Shown: piece by piece, positions 1 to 16,957 of the stretch
Layout of the letters: each line of letters starts with the position of its first letter
How positions within the stretch are numbered: the first letter of the stretch is position 1
Assembly: GCA_951804985.1 (NCBI GenBank)
Contig: OX638131.1
Span: 7,974,630 to 8,038,629, forward strand
Length of the DNA stretch: 64,000 nt
Source: Dryomyza anilis
Lineage: Eukaryota; Arthropoda; Insecta; Diptera; Dryomyzidae
Reading direction: 5' to 3'
Position numbers and translations under genes: made by a program
The notes under the pieces: model-generated
Told to the model about the DNA's origin: nothing
The model's input: the letters and a program-made list of their open reading frames with translations, nothing else
Database searches by the model: none

Positions 1-2640
1 TAATTCATTCAATGAGCTGCTATTTTCTGTTGCTGCTATAAAACAAGTCTTTTGTATTACGTTTAGTTTTTATTTTTGAAAATTAGTTTTTTTTTTATAA
101 TTAATTTTTTTTGTAAATACTTTCTACTACTTAGTAAACTTTTTTTACACTTTAATAAGTGCACTAAAATTATTTGTATAAATTTGTAAATATTTTATTT
201 TTAATTATTTTTTTTTAATGTATATTTTGTGTAGTTTTTTTTTCAAGCATTTTCTGGCCCTACAGTTTTTCACTTTTATTTCTAACTTCAAATCCAAAAT
301 GTGCCAATACTTCTTCAAATTTAATTTATTTAAATTGTGTCTTTGAAATTATTTCATTCTCTGCTGCTTTCTTGTAATTTTATCAATTTTTTTGAAAATT
401 GTCGAAACCAAAGCTTTAAAATTATAAAACATATATATAATACAAAACAAAAACGCTGAATCTAAATTTGATTTATTGTAGCGTTACTTTTTTGGTATTT
501 TGTAACTTATTTAAGTTAACATTAGGTAACTTTAAAGTTTTATTTAAGTTTTAAAACATTTTTAAGACATTTGCGTGAGGCTTAAATTTAGTAAATTGTA
601 TGCAATTCATTTGTTTTTATATTATTATTTTTATTTTAAATGTTTAAATAAAAAATCGTTTGTAATTACAAAAACTACAACAAAAACAAAACCCACCAGT
701 TAAATAATAATTTAACAAATAACAAAAACTCATTTAATTTAATTAAAATAATATTATATGCTATATTTATTTTTTTGCAATTTTTTAGTTTTTGTATTTA
801 ATATTTTTTGTATTTCATATTTTTAAGTTGGCTTACATTTAATAATATGTATTAGCACTAAGTTGTATATATAGTTTTGAACTTAGCTTTAATTTGTAAA
901 CACTTAAAGAATGATTTATAAAATCGGCATTGTTAATTTCTCTAATAAAATAATTTAAAAAACCAATCGAAGCATATTTATTATTTTAGTATTTAAACAA
1001 AAAAATAATTAAAACTATTTTTAAATTAGCAACAAAATGTAAATTTATAAATTTTGCAAAATTTCCAAAGTATTTTATTTGTTTGAAAATCATTAAAAAA
1101 AGCTATAAAAAATAAAGTTTAAAATTTTTTAAATTAATTATGTTTTATTCATTGGTATTAAAGAAAAGAAATTTAAAATAAACTGAAAATTTCCAAATTA
1201 AATATATAAAGACCAATTAAAACGTAATTTTATACATCTATTTTCGAAAAACAACAGTTATTAATTTTTTAAAAATGTCTCCTCTTTTTAAATAATTTAT
1301 TAAAACAATTTTATTATGCGAAATCAAAATGTACAAATAAATATAATATAAATAATCAAGTTGAAAGAATTTATGAATATCCATACGCGTTTCATGTTTC
1401 ATATTAATAAATATAAATAATAAAATTAAAAACAACCAAAAGCACAAACGAAATTTATTATATAAAACAATATACATAAAATATAAAACAAAAGTACTTA
1501 CAAAACAATGCTACAATTTGTATTATATACTATAAAAAGCAACAATGAACAGGTTTACTTGTCAATATGAATAGTTTTATTTGTCAAAATGAACAGTTTT
1601 ATTTGTCAAACTATGTTGCACATTTACATGACTTACAGCCTAAGCAATAAATCACTAATTGCAAAAAATATGCTAATAGTTTAATGAAATTTTCCATTTT
1701 TTTTAGTTGGGCTATTTTTTACTATTTTACTTTATAAAATATTAAAAATATATGAATGCCACTTGTGTGTAAAATTCTACAGTAAAAACAATCATGTCGA
1801 ACGTGATTAGTAAGTATTGTCTACAAAAAAATAAACGCTAAAATGTTTAAATTATTCTCTTTTTATGTACAGAATCTATGCGTTTTTTTGTTAAAACTGT
1901 TAGCGATTAGATGTGACAGTTTAATATTACATTAATTTTATTTGTTTAAAACAATTCTAAGAACGTAGTAAATGCTAAAAATAAATATGATTACAAATAA
2001 AGAATTCATTAAATTTTAACAATAAATATTACGTGTTTTTATTTAGAAAAGAAAGGACATGGCAACTATGATTCAAAGTACTAGTATTGTGAACACATCC
2101 AGCGGCGGCTGGTGTTCACATTCACAATAGTGTATGAAAGAGTTGCCAAGGTATGTAAAAAATGTATTAAAATAGAATTTATTATTTAACAAATAAATCG
2201 CTTCAAACTTTTTTTTTAATGGAACCGTAACCAAATGTGTTAATCAGATATAAATACTACAATATCCAACATCTATATAATTGGGTATAAATCAGGAATA
2301 AAATAATATAAAACAGATATATTTAAATCCTTCTAACCTTCCGGCACAAATTGCAAACATATTCATTGCATTCAAATTAGATCAAATGAGATTCAAATTA
2401 GATTCAAATTAGATTCAAATTAGATTCATTGTCATAAATAAAAAATAAGATATAAAAGCATATATTTTTTTATTAAAGTAATTCTTCTCAAATTATTTAA
2501 AAGAAAAATGAATATATACAAAAAATAATGCATATTTTACACACTCAATATGAATATTTTAAAATACCTAAAATCGAGATTTTCCAAAAAAATTGAATAA
2601 TTTTACACAATTTGTACAGAAGAGTTTAATTTGTTTGAAT
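1..2640. other. AT-rich non-coding DNA, no gene seen
   Basis: Very AT-rich sequence with many stops in every frame. I see no conserved coding segment or splice-linked exon series. It could be 3' UTR, intron or intergenic DNA belonging to a gene left of the window. It holds a hairpin at about 2059-2150 and a short run of an ATTCAAATTAG-type direct repeat near 2370-2430. Confidence 0.6.
2059..2150. repeat. Imperfect foldback hairpin
   Basis: The outer arms are GGCAACT at 2061 and AGTTGCC at 2141. They continue inward through TATTGTGAACAC-like sequence matched by GTGTTCACATTCACAATA. The centre is the GC-rich CCAGCGGCGGCTGG. This looks like a small MITE or foldback remnant; no target duplication was identified. 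Confidence 0.5.
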
Positions 2641-2673
2641 TAATATTTTGCTATATTTTTACTGAGCCTCAAA

Positions 2674-3510
2674 TGCGCACTAAGAAAACAAAGATGATTG
2701 CCAGAAATATCACAGCCCTAAATATCAAGTTATTTACAAATTATTTAAATCGTATTTGAGACAACCATCTCTCAAACATCCGTCAAATATGATAAATTTT
2801 GCCATCTTTCAAATTTACGATTATCTATAGCAACCATCAATTAAACATCTGACAAATAGGAAGATAGTTGATGAATATTTGGAAATGGTACTCCATTAGG
2901 AGTAATTTTTATTAAATTGAAAGAAAATGAATCAAATGTATACATCTTGGTATACATCGCCATCGTCTTTTTAAATCCTTCGAAGGCAAAATTGTACAAC
3001 GACTTGAGATTTCTTCGCAGAAGAACCAAGTCCGGCCGGCGACTCTATCATCAAAGTAAACTCTGAAAAGAAATATTTTCCATCACGTGTGGATAATTTA
3101 AATCACAGGATATTTTATTTTCACTTTTACCATTAAAATGTAATATTTGAGTTGACATTTTTTTACACCATTGAATTTACTTAATTGTTGTGGATAAATC
3201 GAACGTAAGGAAAAAGTACGCCATTTTCCTTATTTATGGTAGTCAAATGTCAAAATACCGCAAAATTTTGTTGCATATATCCAAAAACTCAGGATGTTCG
3301 CTATCAGTCAACTGTAATTATCTCAATAGTCATTGCTGTTGTGGCAAACATCTCGTAACTATCTGCATATATGTCATATTTAAAAAATATTAATAGTTTT
3401 GCTGCAACTTTATTGAAACTTATGGGATGTTTGAATATTTGCTACAAGGCGTAAAGTGAAAAGGAAAGTTGCAGCAAGACTTTTTAAACATCTTGTTTTC
3501 TTAGTGCGTA
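2674..3510. mobile_element. Non-autonomous element with terminal inverted repeats
   Basis: The left end reads GCGCACTAAGAAAACA and the right end is its inverse (TGTTTTCTTAGTGCG), giving terminal inverted repeats of roughly 20 bp. The interior has scattered repeats of motifs such as AAACATCTGACAAAT and CCATCTTTCAAAT in both directions. No transposase is visible. Short open frames inside it are not genes. Confidence 0.6.
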
Positions 3511-4021
3511 ATTTAAAGCATTTGAGTAATTTTACTTTAAGTGCGTTCAAAAGTTAAATAAAAAACCCTTATAAAACAAAAACTAAACCCGAGTAAATCT
3601 TTTCAAATTGCTCAAAACTATTTGAAAACAATTTTAGTATAAACGGCCGCTATGTTTTTGGCAATAAAAATGTAAACAACAAAAATAAATATAAGAGTAT
3701 AAAAGTATTCGTTATCGATACACAAAGAAATATCGAATATAAAGTATTGGGTACCCAACAAGCCATCACTAAAAAAGTGACGTGTATTTACGACAGCACA
3801 ACGAACAGCTGTCAGAATTTTGTTGACACTTGCTGCTGCAATCCAAAAAATCCGCGCAGAATTTCGTGGCGCTCTCGTTTTTTAGAAATATACGTGAATT
3901 TTGTGTGAACGCAATGTTTTTCCTATAAACATAATTTGCACTGAACTCACAGAAAATGTTGGGCAGTTAAATTAGTGTAAAATAATTAACTGCAAAGCAC
4001 ACAGACGTACAGGTATTTTCA
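3511..4021 (+). promoter_or_regulatory. Probable Nus1 promoter and 5' UTR
   Basis: About 500 bases upstream of the Nus1 start. It contains a perfect TATCGATA (DNA replication-related element) at 3713-3720 and an E-box CAGCTG near 3807, both common in broadly expressed fly promoters. The transcription start is not fixed by the sequence but probably lies between 3800 and 3950. Confidence 0.45.
3713..3720. promoter_or_regulatory. DRE motif TATCGATA
   Basis: A perfect eight-base match to the Drosophila DREF-binding element, about 300 bases upstream of the Nus1 start codon. That position is appropriate for a housekeeping promoter. Confidence 0.5.
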
Positions 4022-6858
4022 ATGTTAGTCACCTGCATAAAATATTCTCCAATATTCATTCTCTCTCTGTCTCTCCAATGGGGTTTTGTAGGTTATGTGC
4101 TTGTTGCCGCTGCCCCCACCGTTGCTGAAAAGAAAGAAATTCATCTGAAACAATTTTTACAAACAACGTTTCAACAATTTACAACACTCCAATATACTGC
4201 ACCATTCTATAGTTTAGACAATATGTACGCTATGATTTTTGCTATCTACAGAAGTCTTTGGCTGCTGCTCAATTTGCTGGCCAGCGGCTGGGACGCAATT
4301 TATGCGTTGTGCCTTTGTATGCAGGCCTATTATCGCTGGTCATATGACCGGCTAATTATAAGAAAATCAAGAGTAGAACTAGATTTGTTATTGCTGGAAC
4401 GTTGCAAAAAGAATTTGAACAAAGTGCCACATCATTTGAATGTCATCATAGGGCCGGCGCAGAAAAACACCGGCTTGCAGTTGGAACGCATTATACTGTA
4501 TGCCTTGTTCATGGACATAAAATGCATTAGCATCTGTGACACACGCCCTGCTTCGCAGTCGCGGAAGAAGCGTATGTATTTGCGGGGCATAGACCTTCTT
4601 ACTGGCTTGGAGCCGCCGCGTGTGATGCGTAAGGTGTTGCACAAAACGATGAAAGTAAGTAGAGTCTAATAAGGAATGGAATGATGTTTTTGTTTTATAT
4701 ATAACCCAGTCGGAAAAAGTATGTTTTATTACTTAGTTAGAATATTTTGAAATTAAAGGGATGAAAAAAATATGAACTGTATTCAAAAGCAGTTTCTGTG
4801 CGGATTTATTATTTTAAATCACAGTCAACAGTGCAGTTGTGGGAACAGTTTTTTTTTTTTAGTATTTTTCAAAAAAGTTGCCAATTCTTCATCAATAGAA
4901 GGACGAAACCGTCAATTTCTGAATGGTATCTGTCATAAAATTATCGAAATTGATATACGTTTAAAATAGCGTAATTTTGAGAACCGTAACTAAAAAGTTT
5001 TGTTTTTATTAGTATCGACAATCGTCACATTTTCGTCGACTATAAATGGGGGGATGGGAATTTTCGGTGGACAACAGAAATAATTAAATGGCAGAAAAAT
5101 TAAAAAACCAATTAGTTAATATTAGGTCCATTTTTGTCGACAACATGAAATTTTTGTATTAGTGCAAACTGAAATTGATACAATTAGTTCCATGTTCCTA
5201 CTTTTGATCTAATACCACAAACGATTTTGAACAGTTAGAACAAAAGGTTTGGTATCTCAGTACAAAAATTTCATTAACAATGGATTCAGTCCGTTTGCTT
5301 TGATTTAAACGATTTGAATTCGTATGGAAAATGTCTTTTTTTTTGTACTGTGGCATCGAATTCAAATTTTATATAAAATTTGATCGGTATTCGTACTGTC
5401 TTTCAAATTAAAAATCCGTGGAGCCAGTATATTGTACTAATTTCCTTCTAAAAACATAAAGCGTTACGGAGATTATTGACTATAAATAAAGATTTTTTAA
5501 CGACTTTCAAATATTTTTCAAAAGTACAAATCTTGTCCTGAAATAAATAAAATAAATGTAATCGAAATCATTAATTGTTTCGGGTTATATCATTGTTGGT
5601 TTTGTAACAATGATTTTTAACAATTTTGAAGAATTCATTTCATTTCATATTTTGTTTTTTTTTTATGCCCGAATTTTTATATGCCCGAATTTTATTAAAT
5701 ATTTCAATTACGTCAGTGTTGAATTCCACTTCAAAATATTGAACTGTCAAGTCTTTAAATATTAATACTTAAAAATATTTCTCAAAAAAAAAGGTTTGTT
5801 TTCCATATTTTGATTTTTTTTTTTTTTTTAAGTTTTGATTATACGAGTTAAATTTTTGGTTTCTCAATATAGCAAAATCGTTTTTGAAACAGACTGAAAT
5901 CATTTAGATGGGCGATCGAAAGTAGAACATATCACGGTCATCTTCCAGCCTTTTGAATAGTTTTTTCAATTTATACTGATAGAAAATTTAACTTCGATTG
6001 TTATAAAAAAAAATTACTTTTATTAATGACTTCACAAAACATGTAAAAACGCGTAGTTCTTAGTATACCGGCTTAACTATATCTTTAAATAATAAGAAAC
6101 TTAAACAATTTCTTGTTACGCAGAAAGTTTTACCATTCAAACTAATTTATGATATGAAAATTTTATTTTAAATGAATTTAGAATGTTATAATGCTGGAAT
6201 GCGGTTTCAATTCACATTTATAACACTCAAACCCTCAGTATCATCAAATATCGTTTTCCTTAGCTTTTTGCATGACTTATGTGTACCATGCTGTCATTAT
6301 CTCCGACATTCCGACTGGGTATTATTCTATTATGTTTTCTTATCAAAAACTAGTTGTACTCTGACTGCTGTACTTTTTGAGTGCATGGCACGTCTGCATG
6401 TTTAATTTGAAACATGTCGTAATTTTCTTATCATTTTGATCTTTCCTTTTAATTGAACTTTGTAGATTTTCGCTTATTTCTCCACTCTCTATTTCGCTCT
6501 TGCTCTCTTTCTGTCTGTCTGCATATAGATCGAAGTTCTTGAGCCCAATGATGGACGCTCGCACTTTGTGTTTGTTTGTCGCGAGCTGCACCGAGACCGG
6601 CATTCGTTAAAAGAGATTATCAGTGATAGAGAAAGCCTCATCAACCATATTGACTCTATATTTCATCAAAAACTACAATTAATCGAACCCGAGCTATCGA
6701 TTATATTTAATAGAACCACCACCACATTTGGTCTACTGCCGTGGCAGACAAGTTTTACGGAATTCCAAACTATCGAGAGTATGCGTTACTTTAATGCTGA
6801 ACAATTTGCGAAGGTGCTCTATCGCTATGCGCGCTGCGAACAAAGATGGGGTAAGTAA
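4022..6858 (+). CDS. Nus1: Nus1 (NgBR/Tango14): cis-prenyltransferase non-catalytic subunit
   Basis: Two coding exons, 4022-4654 and 6529-6858, joined in phase 0 (AAA|GTAAGT ... TATAG|ATC), give 320 aa. In the family, Nus1 pairs with the catalytic subunit DHDDS at the ER to make dehydrodolichyl diphosphate, the dolichol precursor for N-glycosylation. Support: a hydrophobic membrane stretch (residues ~68-98), the RIILYALFMDIKCISICD strand of the cis-prenyltransferase fold (~155-172), FGLLPWQTSFTE (~280), and an extreme C-terminus CEQRWGK that matches the RxG tail of human NgBR (CEQRLGK), which is needed for activity of the heteromer. Start: the first ATG is used; an internal ATG at 4222, just before the membrane segment, is an alternative. 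The intron is 1.87 kb with no coding sign. AATAAA lies at 7051. Confidence 0.9.
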
Positions 6859-7050
6859 TTTGTAAAGTCTGTCTTATGCCTGGATTCGATTCCTAACATC
6901 AAAAGTATAGCGCTTATGTGAACACAACGCAAAAAGAGGCAGCATCATCACAGTGAACGTCGTCGGTTGGCTAGTTAGTTAGTTGGTTAGTGTTAAGTTT
7001 AATTTGAAATTGTATGTGTGAGAAACGACGATGACGAGGGGGAACTAGTT

Positions 7051-7056
7051 AATAAA
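7051..7056 (+). terminator. Nus1 polyadenylation signal
   Basis: AATAAA about 190 bases after the Nus1 stop. A second AATAAA follows near 7154. Confidence 0.5.
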
Positions 7057-7649
7057 ATACACTGTTCAATATTGTATAAAGTTAATATTTTAAGTTAGTT
7101 GTACATTTTAGTTAAGCTAAAAACAAATGCATTATATGTGTTAACTTATAAGTAATAAAGAATGAACGCAACATATTAAATAACAAAATGTTTGATTTAT
7201 TTTTTATTGACAATCGGCGTTCGATTTTAAGAATGCTAATACCAGATAGTTTTAGTAAGAATTGAACATATTTTGATATTTTAATAATCTTATAACATAA
7301 AAGCAAACTGCCTACGAAACGAAAGACTATCAGACGAAAGTGACGTAATTTTAAATAAATTAAAAGTTTTAAAAGTCAAGTAACATGAAATATTCGTTTC
7401 TTCGTTCGTTTCGAAGTATAGAATTGGATAAACGAATCGTGTGATTGACAGACGTTTCGTTTGGAGTTACTTTGAACAAAAATTGATATAAAGTAACGTA
7501 TACGTTAAATCAAAAATATTCTGTCAGTCGAATTTATGAGGATATTTTTATCGATATTTTTTTTATTTTATATAAAGCTTAACTTTGGTTTTTATTTGAT
7601 TTAAAAATATTCTGTCACTCGAATTTATGAACTTATTTTTGACGATTTC

Positions 7650-7790
7650 GTTTTCATTATGATGAAAGACCTCTTTAAGTTATCTTTTCAATGTTATCGA
7701 TAACTGAAAGTTGTCCGAAATGTTTTTTTTTTTTTTTGTAATACAAATGATATTTTTGCTTTGTCTGAATGATGTCTTAAATTCATTATC
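7650..7790. repeat. Dispersed repeat, copy 1 (other copy near 32360-32500)
   Basis: Shared blocks include TCTTTAAGTT, TTATC..., TCCGAAATGTT and AATACAAATGAT, in the same order and similar spacing at both sites. Confidence 0.45.
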
Positions 7791-7913
7791 CAAAAGTTGT
7801 CTTTTCATCTTAAGCAGTTCTTCATTTTCCTCTTGCAGCTGCAGTAATAGGTGTCTCTTGTCCATCTGACGTTGTTGATGGCTCGAACACGTTAGTGTTG
7901 CGTCTAGTTGTTC
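7700..7913 (-). pseudogene. Coding remnant, coiled-coil tail of a probable transposon-encoded protein
   Basis: The minus strand carries an open stretch of about 70 codons encoding a Glu/Lys/Leu-rich helix (for example QLQEENEELLKMKRQLLD) with codon use unlike the surrounding DNA. It has no good start; the frame is closed upstream by TAA and runs into a poly-T tract. Flanking sequence recurs near 32.4 kb, so this looks like the C-terminal coiled coil of a Myb/SANT-like accessory protein of a DNA transposon. The family assignment is inference. Confidence 0.35.
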
Positions 7914-9589
7914 CTTTTTATTTTAATCGTCTGTTTGTTCTCTTGAAATTAAATTAATTTTTGAATTTTCATTGTCAGATTGAAATTATTGTATGTTAAC
8001 AAATATTTTCTATCAAACGATAGGAAATAGACTTGTGAAACAGTCGCCTATTTGAAATCTTGAGTATGCAAATAAGTTTACGGAATAGTGGCATCGTTTA
8101 GGTGACTAAATATCGATGCAAATAGGGCATTTCAAAAACTGTTCTGTCTCCAGTAAAACTAGTCAAAAACTGGTAGGAATTTGAAGAGTAGATTCCTGAC
8201 AGCAAGGGAAATTCACAGAAACCGAAGAGTTTATCTGTCTAGTTTCTGGTAGGAAAGTGCGTGACATCGCTTGCGTGTTACTCGACAAGTGACTAGTAAA
8301 ACTGGCTGGATACTGGTAGGAATTGTTTTCACTTCAGCATAATATTTGACATTTAATAAGAATTTTAAAAAACGTGAAACTAATGGAAACCAATTCAGTC
8401 TATTTTTATATTTATAAAAAACAAAATAGTTAACTTTATTTTGTCACACAAATTTCTTTCATTTTTCGACGAATTCGTGGTTGTTTCGTTTTATTTAATC
8501 ACGCCATACTATTTTTTTTAGAAATCCCAAATTGTCTTCCTTGTTCTACTCATCAGTCCGTAATATTTTTTCAAATACAGCTTACCAGAAGAATGTGTTA
8601 TGCTCTTTAATTGAAATATTTGAAGTCATAAATGAAAACATTTTGTTACTGAAATATGTGGTATTTTTTGACATTTAATAAAAAAGAAATGGCAAACCTT
8701 CCTGAAGAGAAATGTCAAAAGAGCGGCAAGAAATATGGCGTCGTTTGTTGTCCCTGTCGCTGTACTTTTGTAGCGTCCCTGTTAAAAAACCCTTCAGTTA
8801 CTAACTAACGATACAAATTTGTTATTTCTAAAGATTTAGCAATTTATAATTCTATGCATAAGAATTTGATTTGAATTTTGATTACAAAAAGAACCATGTT
8901 TCAAGATCATATTTCAAAATGGAGAACAGTTATCAGATACTAAGTAATCAATATTGATCGTTAGTTTTAATTTGGTTTTAAGTGTTCAATAAATTTTTTC
9001 TTTTTATCATTAGATCTAAATATCAAAAAATAATAATACAAAAATAGTCGTAAAAAAAAATCTAAATTTTCGATTCAATTACACAGAATATTATTGATTC
9101 TTGTCGTGTCTGTTCGGTACACATTTTTTAATTGATTTTAAACTACCTTCGCGATGAACTACAGACTTATTATTATTTTCTTGCCATCCGGTAAAACGTT
9201 TTATATAAAATGTTTTTTTTATTTCATATTTTTTTATATTAAAATTAGCCTTGACAATAAAAGAACAAAAATAATTCAAATGTTATTTGAAAACAGTTCG
9301 GTTATATTTATATTTTTAAAAATTGACTGAAAAGGGCCTGAATTTTGAAAAGTATTTTTTTTTTTTTCAAAAACCTTTTTTCAAATTTAGCACCTTCGAA
9401 TTATATAGAAATTATATATGGGATGTGTATAGAAAAATGTGTGGAGTAGTGTAATTGAAAATTGTAAAATGTTGTTGATCATTTTTAGCTCTACAACGAT
9501 GTTATAAAAATGAATATTTCCGAATTGTTTAAACTACACAAAAAGTATTTATTTGTAGCAGAGACTAAAACATTTTGGTATATCGGTTC

Positions 9590-9740
9590 CAAGATTTTTA
9601 AAATAGCGGTTCCGATTCCGGCTCCAACTTATTATATGAGTTACGCTTCCGGTTCCACACATATTTTAATAACGGTTCCGATTCCTGTTCCGCTTTCAAA
9701 AATCGAAACAAATCCGATTCCAGTTCTTTGCGGTCCCTGA
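9590..9740. repeat. GGTTCCGATTCC-rich dispersed repeat, copy 1
   Basis: Repeats of GGTTCC(G/A)ATTCC with spacers. The block TTTTAATAACGGTTCCGATT recurs as TTGTAATAACGGTTTCGATT near 63650. The short open frame over it (9510-9740) is not a gene. Confidence 0.5.
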
Positions 9741-10167
9741 TTTGTAGAATTATTCAAATATACTTAAGTTGATCAACAATGAATGATGAATTTCAAGAAA
9801 TTAACAGTATTTTATAAAACTTATCTTTTATTGTATATTTATTTATTAGCAAAAACTTAAACAATATTTGCAATCGTCTGCTTTTAGGCGGCTATTATTT
9901 TGGCACAAATAAAAACATTTTGTTTTCTCAAAATGTAATTTTATGGCAAAAGCCTAAAATTATACAAGCATTTGTATCGTAACTTAAACTAAACAAAATG
10001 TTCACGTTTTCTGAGGCTATGTATAAAAACTAAATATAATCATTGAAATAATAATAAAAAAGCGACATTCTACAGGCATCTTTTGTCGCCTCTCGCTGCT
10101 ACTACAAATTCTTCATCAACTCCTGAACCTTTTCTTCTTTTTTTTACCTCCTTGCATTTCTTCACAC

Positions 10168-14744
<4,577 letters not shown>

Positions 14745-15430
14745 CTTGTGGTTCAATCAACTTCTGCGTAGATCTTTGTATTGGATGCTGATTTCTTGGC
14801 TTGAATGATCTGCAAGTAGGAAGAAGAGCAGCGAAAAAATTACAAAATCGTTTTTATTGTTTGGAAAACGACAAACTCAGCCACTGATGCTGTCATTGCA
14901 AATTTATTTAAATGCCTATCGTCGTCGTCGTTGCAAAAAAGAATTCCACATGGTCACCGCAGCGTTCAAGCGATTAATGAGCGCGCGCACAAATCATTCA
15001 AACAGTTTTGAATAAAAATATTTTTGTTTATTTTTTTTTAATGTTAACAGTATAGGTTATCGACAGCTGCCGCCTTTCATGTTGAACTCATCAAATCTTA
15101 TTTGTGTTTGATTCTATTTGGGAAAAACCATTATGATGCATTTCTCATTAGTTTGGCAAAAATAATTAGTTGTTTCTTTGTTTCATTCATTGAAATGCAA
15201 TTTTATTTACGTTTATTCAATACAGGGATTGTAAACGAAACCGATAACCGTTTCAAATGGTTTTTAAAACCAAAATACATAAGTCATAGCTGATATTTAA
15301 GCCAGTTTCATTCCAATTTTAAAACTGTATATAAAAAATATGAAATACCAACAGATATAATTATTTTAATTATTTAATTTAATGTACAAAATATTTATTT
15401 TTTTATATTGAAAATTTTTGATTTTCAACA
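14745..15430. other. Upstream region of the secreted coiled-coil gene
   Basis: Probable promoter or 5' UTR sequence for the minus-strand gene. No second gene is visible; the open stretch at 15102-15293 has no family or splice support. Confidence 0.35.
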
Positions 15431-15435
15431 TATAT

Positions 15436-15895
15436 AGGGTGAGAGTTTAACTTAATTGAAGACTAAACTAAATTGAACGAGTTTTCATTCGATCGCAATT
15501 CGGTAACTGGTAATTAGTAAAGCACGTAATTAATCGATTATCGTATGTTTGTCTGCTGCCATTTAATTTAGTTGAATTTAGTGTGTGTGCGAATTAGACT
15601 AAATTGATAACTAAACTAAATTGAAGGACTTTTCGGTAACCGGTAGTCCATAATTAATCGATTATCATATGTCTGTTTGCTGTCTTTCAAGTTAGTTCAA
15701 TTTAGTCTGCTCGATAATTTGCTAAATTGAAAAGTCGAACACTGCATTACCGACAAAAATTTAATTTAGTCACCAATTTAGTTGAATTTGCACTCACCCT
15801 TAGATTGCAGGAATATCTGGTAAATTTAAAAGAGGACACTGCATTACCGACAAAATTTGGATAGTTTGAAATTGAGTCAAACTCGCACTCACCCT
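15436..15895. mobile_element. Non-autonomous element with AGGGTGAG termini and internal partial duplication
   Basis: The left end is AGGGTGAGAGTTTAACTTAA. The right end CTCGCACTCACCCT is its inverse, and a second inverse end lies inside at 15785-15800. CACTGCATTACCGACAAAA occurs twice (near 15740 and 15838), so the right part has been duplicated. AACTAAATTGAA motifs repeat throughout. Confidence 0.6.
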
Positions 15896-16541
15896 AAATA
15901 TATGTACTAAAAATTAATAAAGCGGATTTGATCCAATACGAAATAGTTACGTTTTAAAAATGAAACAAACTAGAATACCAAAATCGAAACCGTTTTTCAT
16001 TTGGTCATCAATCCATGATTCAATATTTACTTAATATAAATATTTTCAAAATTTATTTTGTATGCAAATTAAACCAGACGTCTGCTAAAAATTATAAACA
16101 TTCTTAAATAAATAAACAAATTGCATTCTTCTTCTAAATATTGCAGAAAACCATATGGTTGATTTGAGGTTAAGCACGAAAAATTTTCTTTTATCTATTT
16201 TTGCATGCTGCAAATTTATCGTTTTAAATGCGTTGCAATAATAAAACGCAATTTGGTTTTAATAGTTTTCACAAAATATAAGTTCATTTTTATGCATATG
16301 GCCTAAATTGTAACATTTCCAACACACACTTTACCACCAGAAACATTAAGTATGCAGTTTTCAGTTTATTGCAGTTTTTATATTTGTTTATTGCAAACAT
16401 ATTCAAATTATAGAATTAATACAAATGTATTTTAATTGTTCGGACATTTGCAAATTGAAATTAAGAATTGGTTTCTGAAATTTATTAATTAATCAAATGG
16501 TTATTAAACCGAAACCGAAGAATTTATATTACTCAAAATAT

Positions 16542-16957
16542 TTAGCGTATTCACAGTTTCATGGTATTGGTACGACATTGTACGAATACGACAGTACGGC
16601 AATTGAACTGTGAGCACTACTTTTCTGCTTGTTAAAATATTACGTCAAATAAATGCAATTGATTCTTATAAAATTAGGATTTTTTGAAATTATCATAAAT
16701 ATACCTCGATTTGAAAAGAAAAACAAATAAATTAACATTCTATGTGCACTATTTATCTTTAATTGCACAATTTTTCTTCATTTCACAAAATACGACATCA
16801 AAAAACATGCCTCAGGGCTACTCTCAAATACAACACTTGTGTTATTTCACTTTTATAAGGGATGCAACAACAAATTGACGTTTCTGTGTTATTTTATCGT
16901 ATATATACTACATGGTACGAATACCATACTAAATACGACGAACTGTTAATACGCTAA
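16542..16957. mobile_element. MITE, copy 2 (416 bp; other copy at 12223)
   Basis: Same element as 12223-12650, with ends TTAGCGTATTCACAGTT and AACTGTTAATACGCTAA. Roughly 90 percent similar by eye, with small indels, so the two insertions are not very old. Confidence 0.85.

Larger units (their letters stand above)
7060..9840. other. Intergenic region with transposon debris
   Basis: No intact gene. It holds a coding remnant on the minus strand (7700-7913), a repeat shared with 32360-32500, an imperfect direct repeat of an ACTAGTcAAAAACTGGTAGG type (8150-8325), and a GGTTCCGATTCC-rich segment at 9590-9740 that recurs near 63.7 kb. Confidence 0.5.

Noticed and set aside
2841..3029. Minus-strand 62-codon open frame
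   Set aside because: Also inside the same element; no recognisable domain and no consistent splice neighbours.
3190..3393. Plus-strand 67-codon open frame, cysteine-rich
   Set aside because: Interior of the terminal-inverted-repeat element 2674-3510 and starts without ATG; no homology recognised.
4432..4644. Minus-strand frames opposite Nus1 exon 1
   Set aside because: The plus-strand frame matches Nus1 through its conserved C-terminus; the antisense frames have no support.
9510..9740. Plus-strand 76-codon open frame, proline-rich
   Set aside because: It lies entirely on the GGTTCCGATTCC repeat that recurs near 63.7 kb; no splice or family support.
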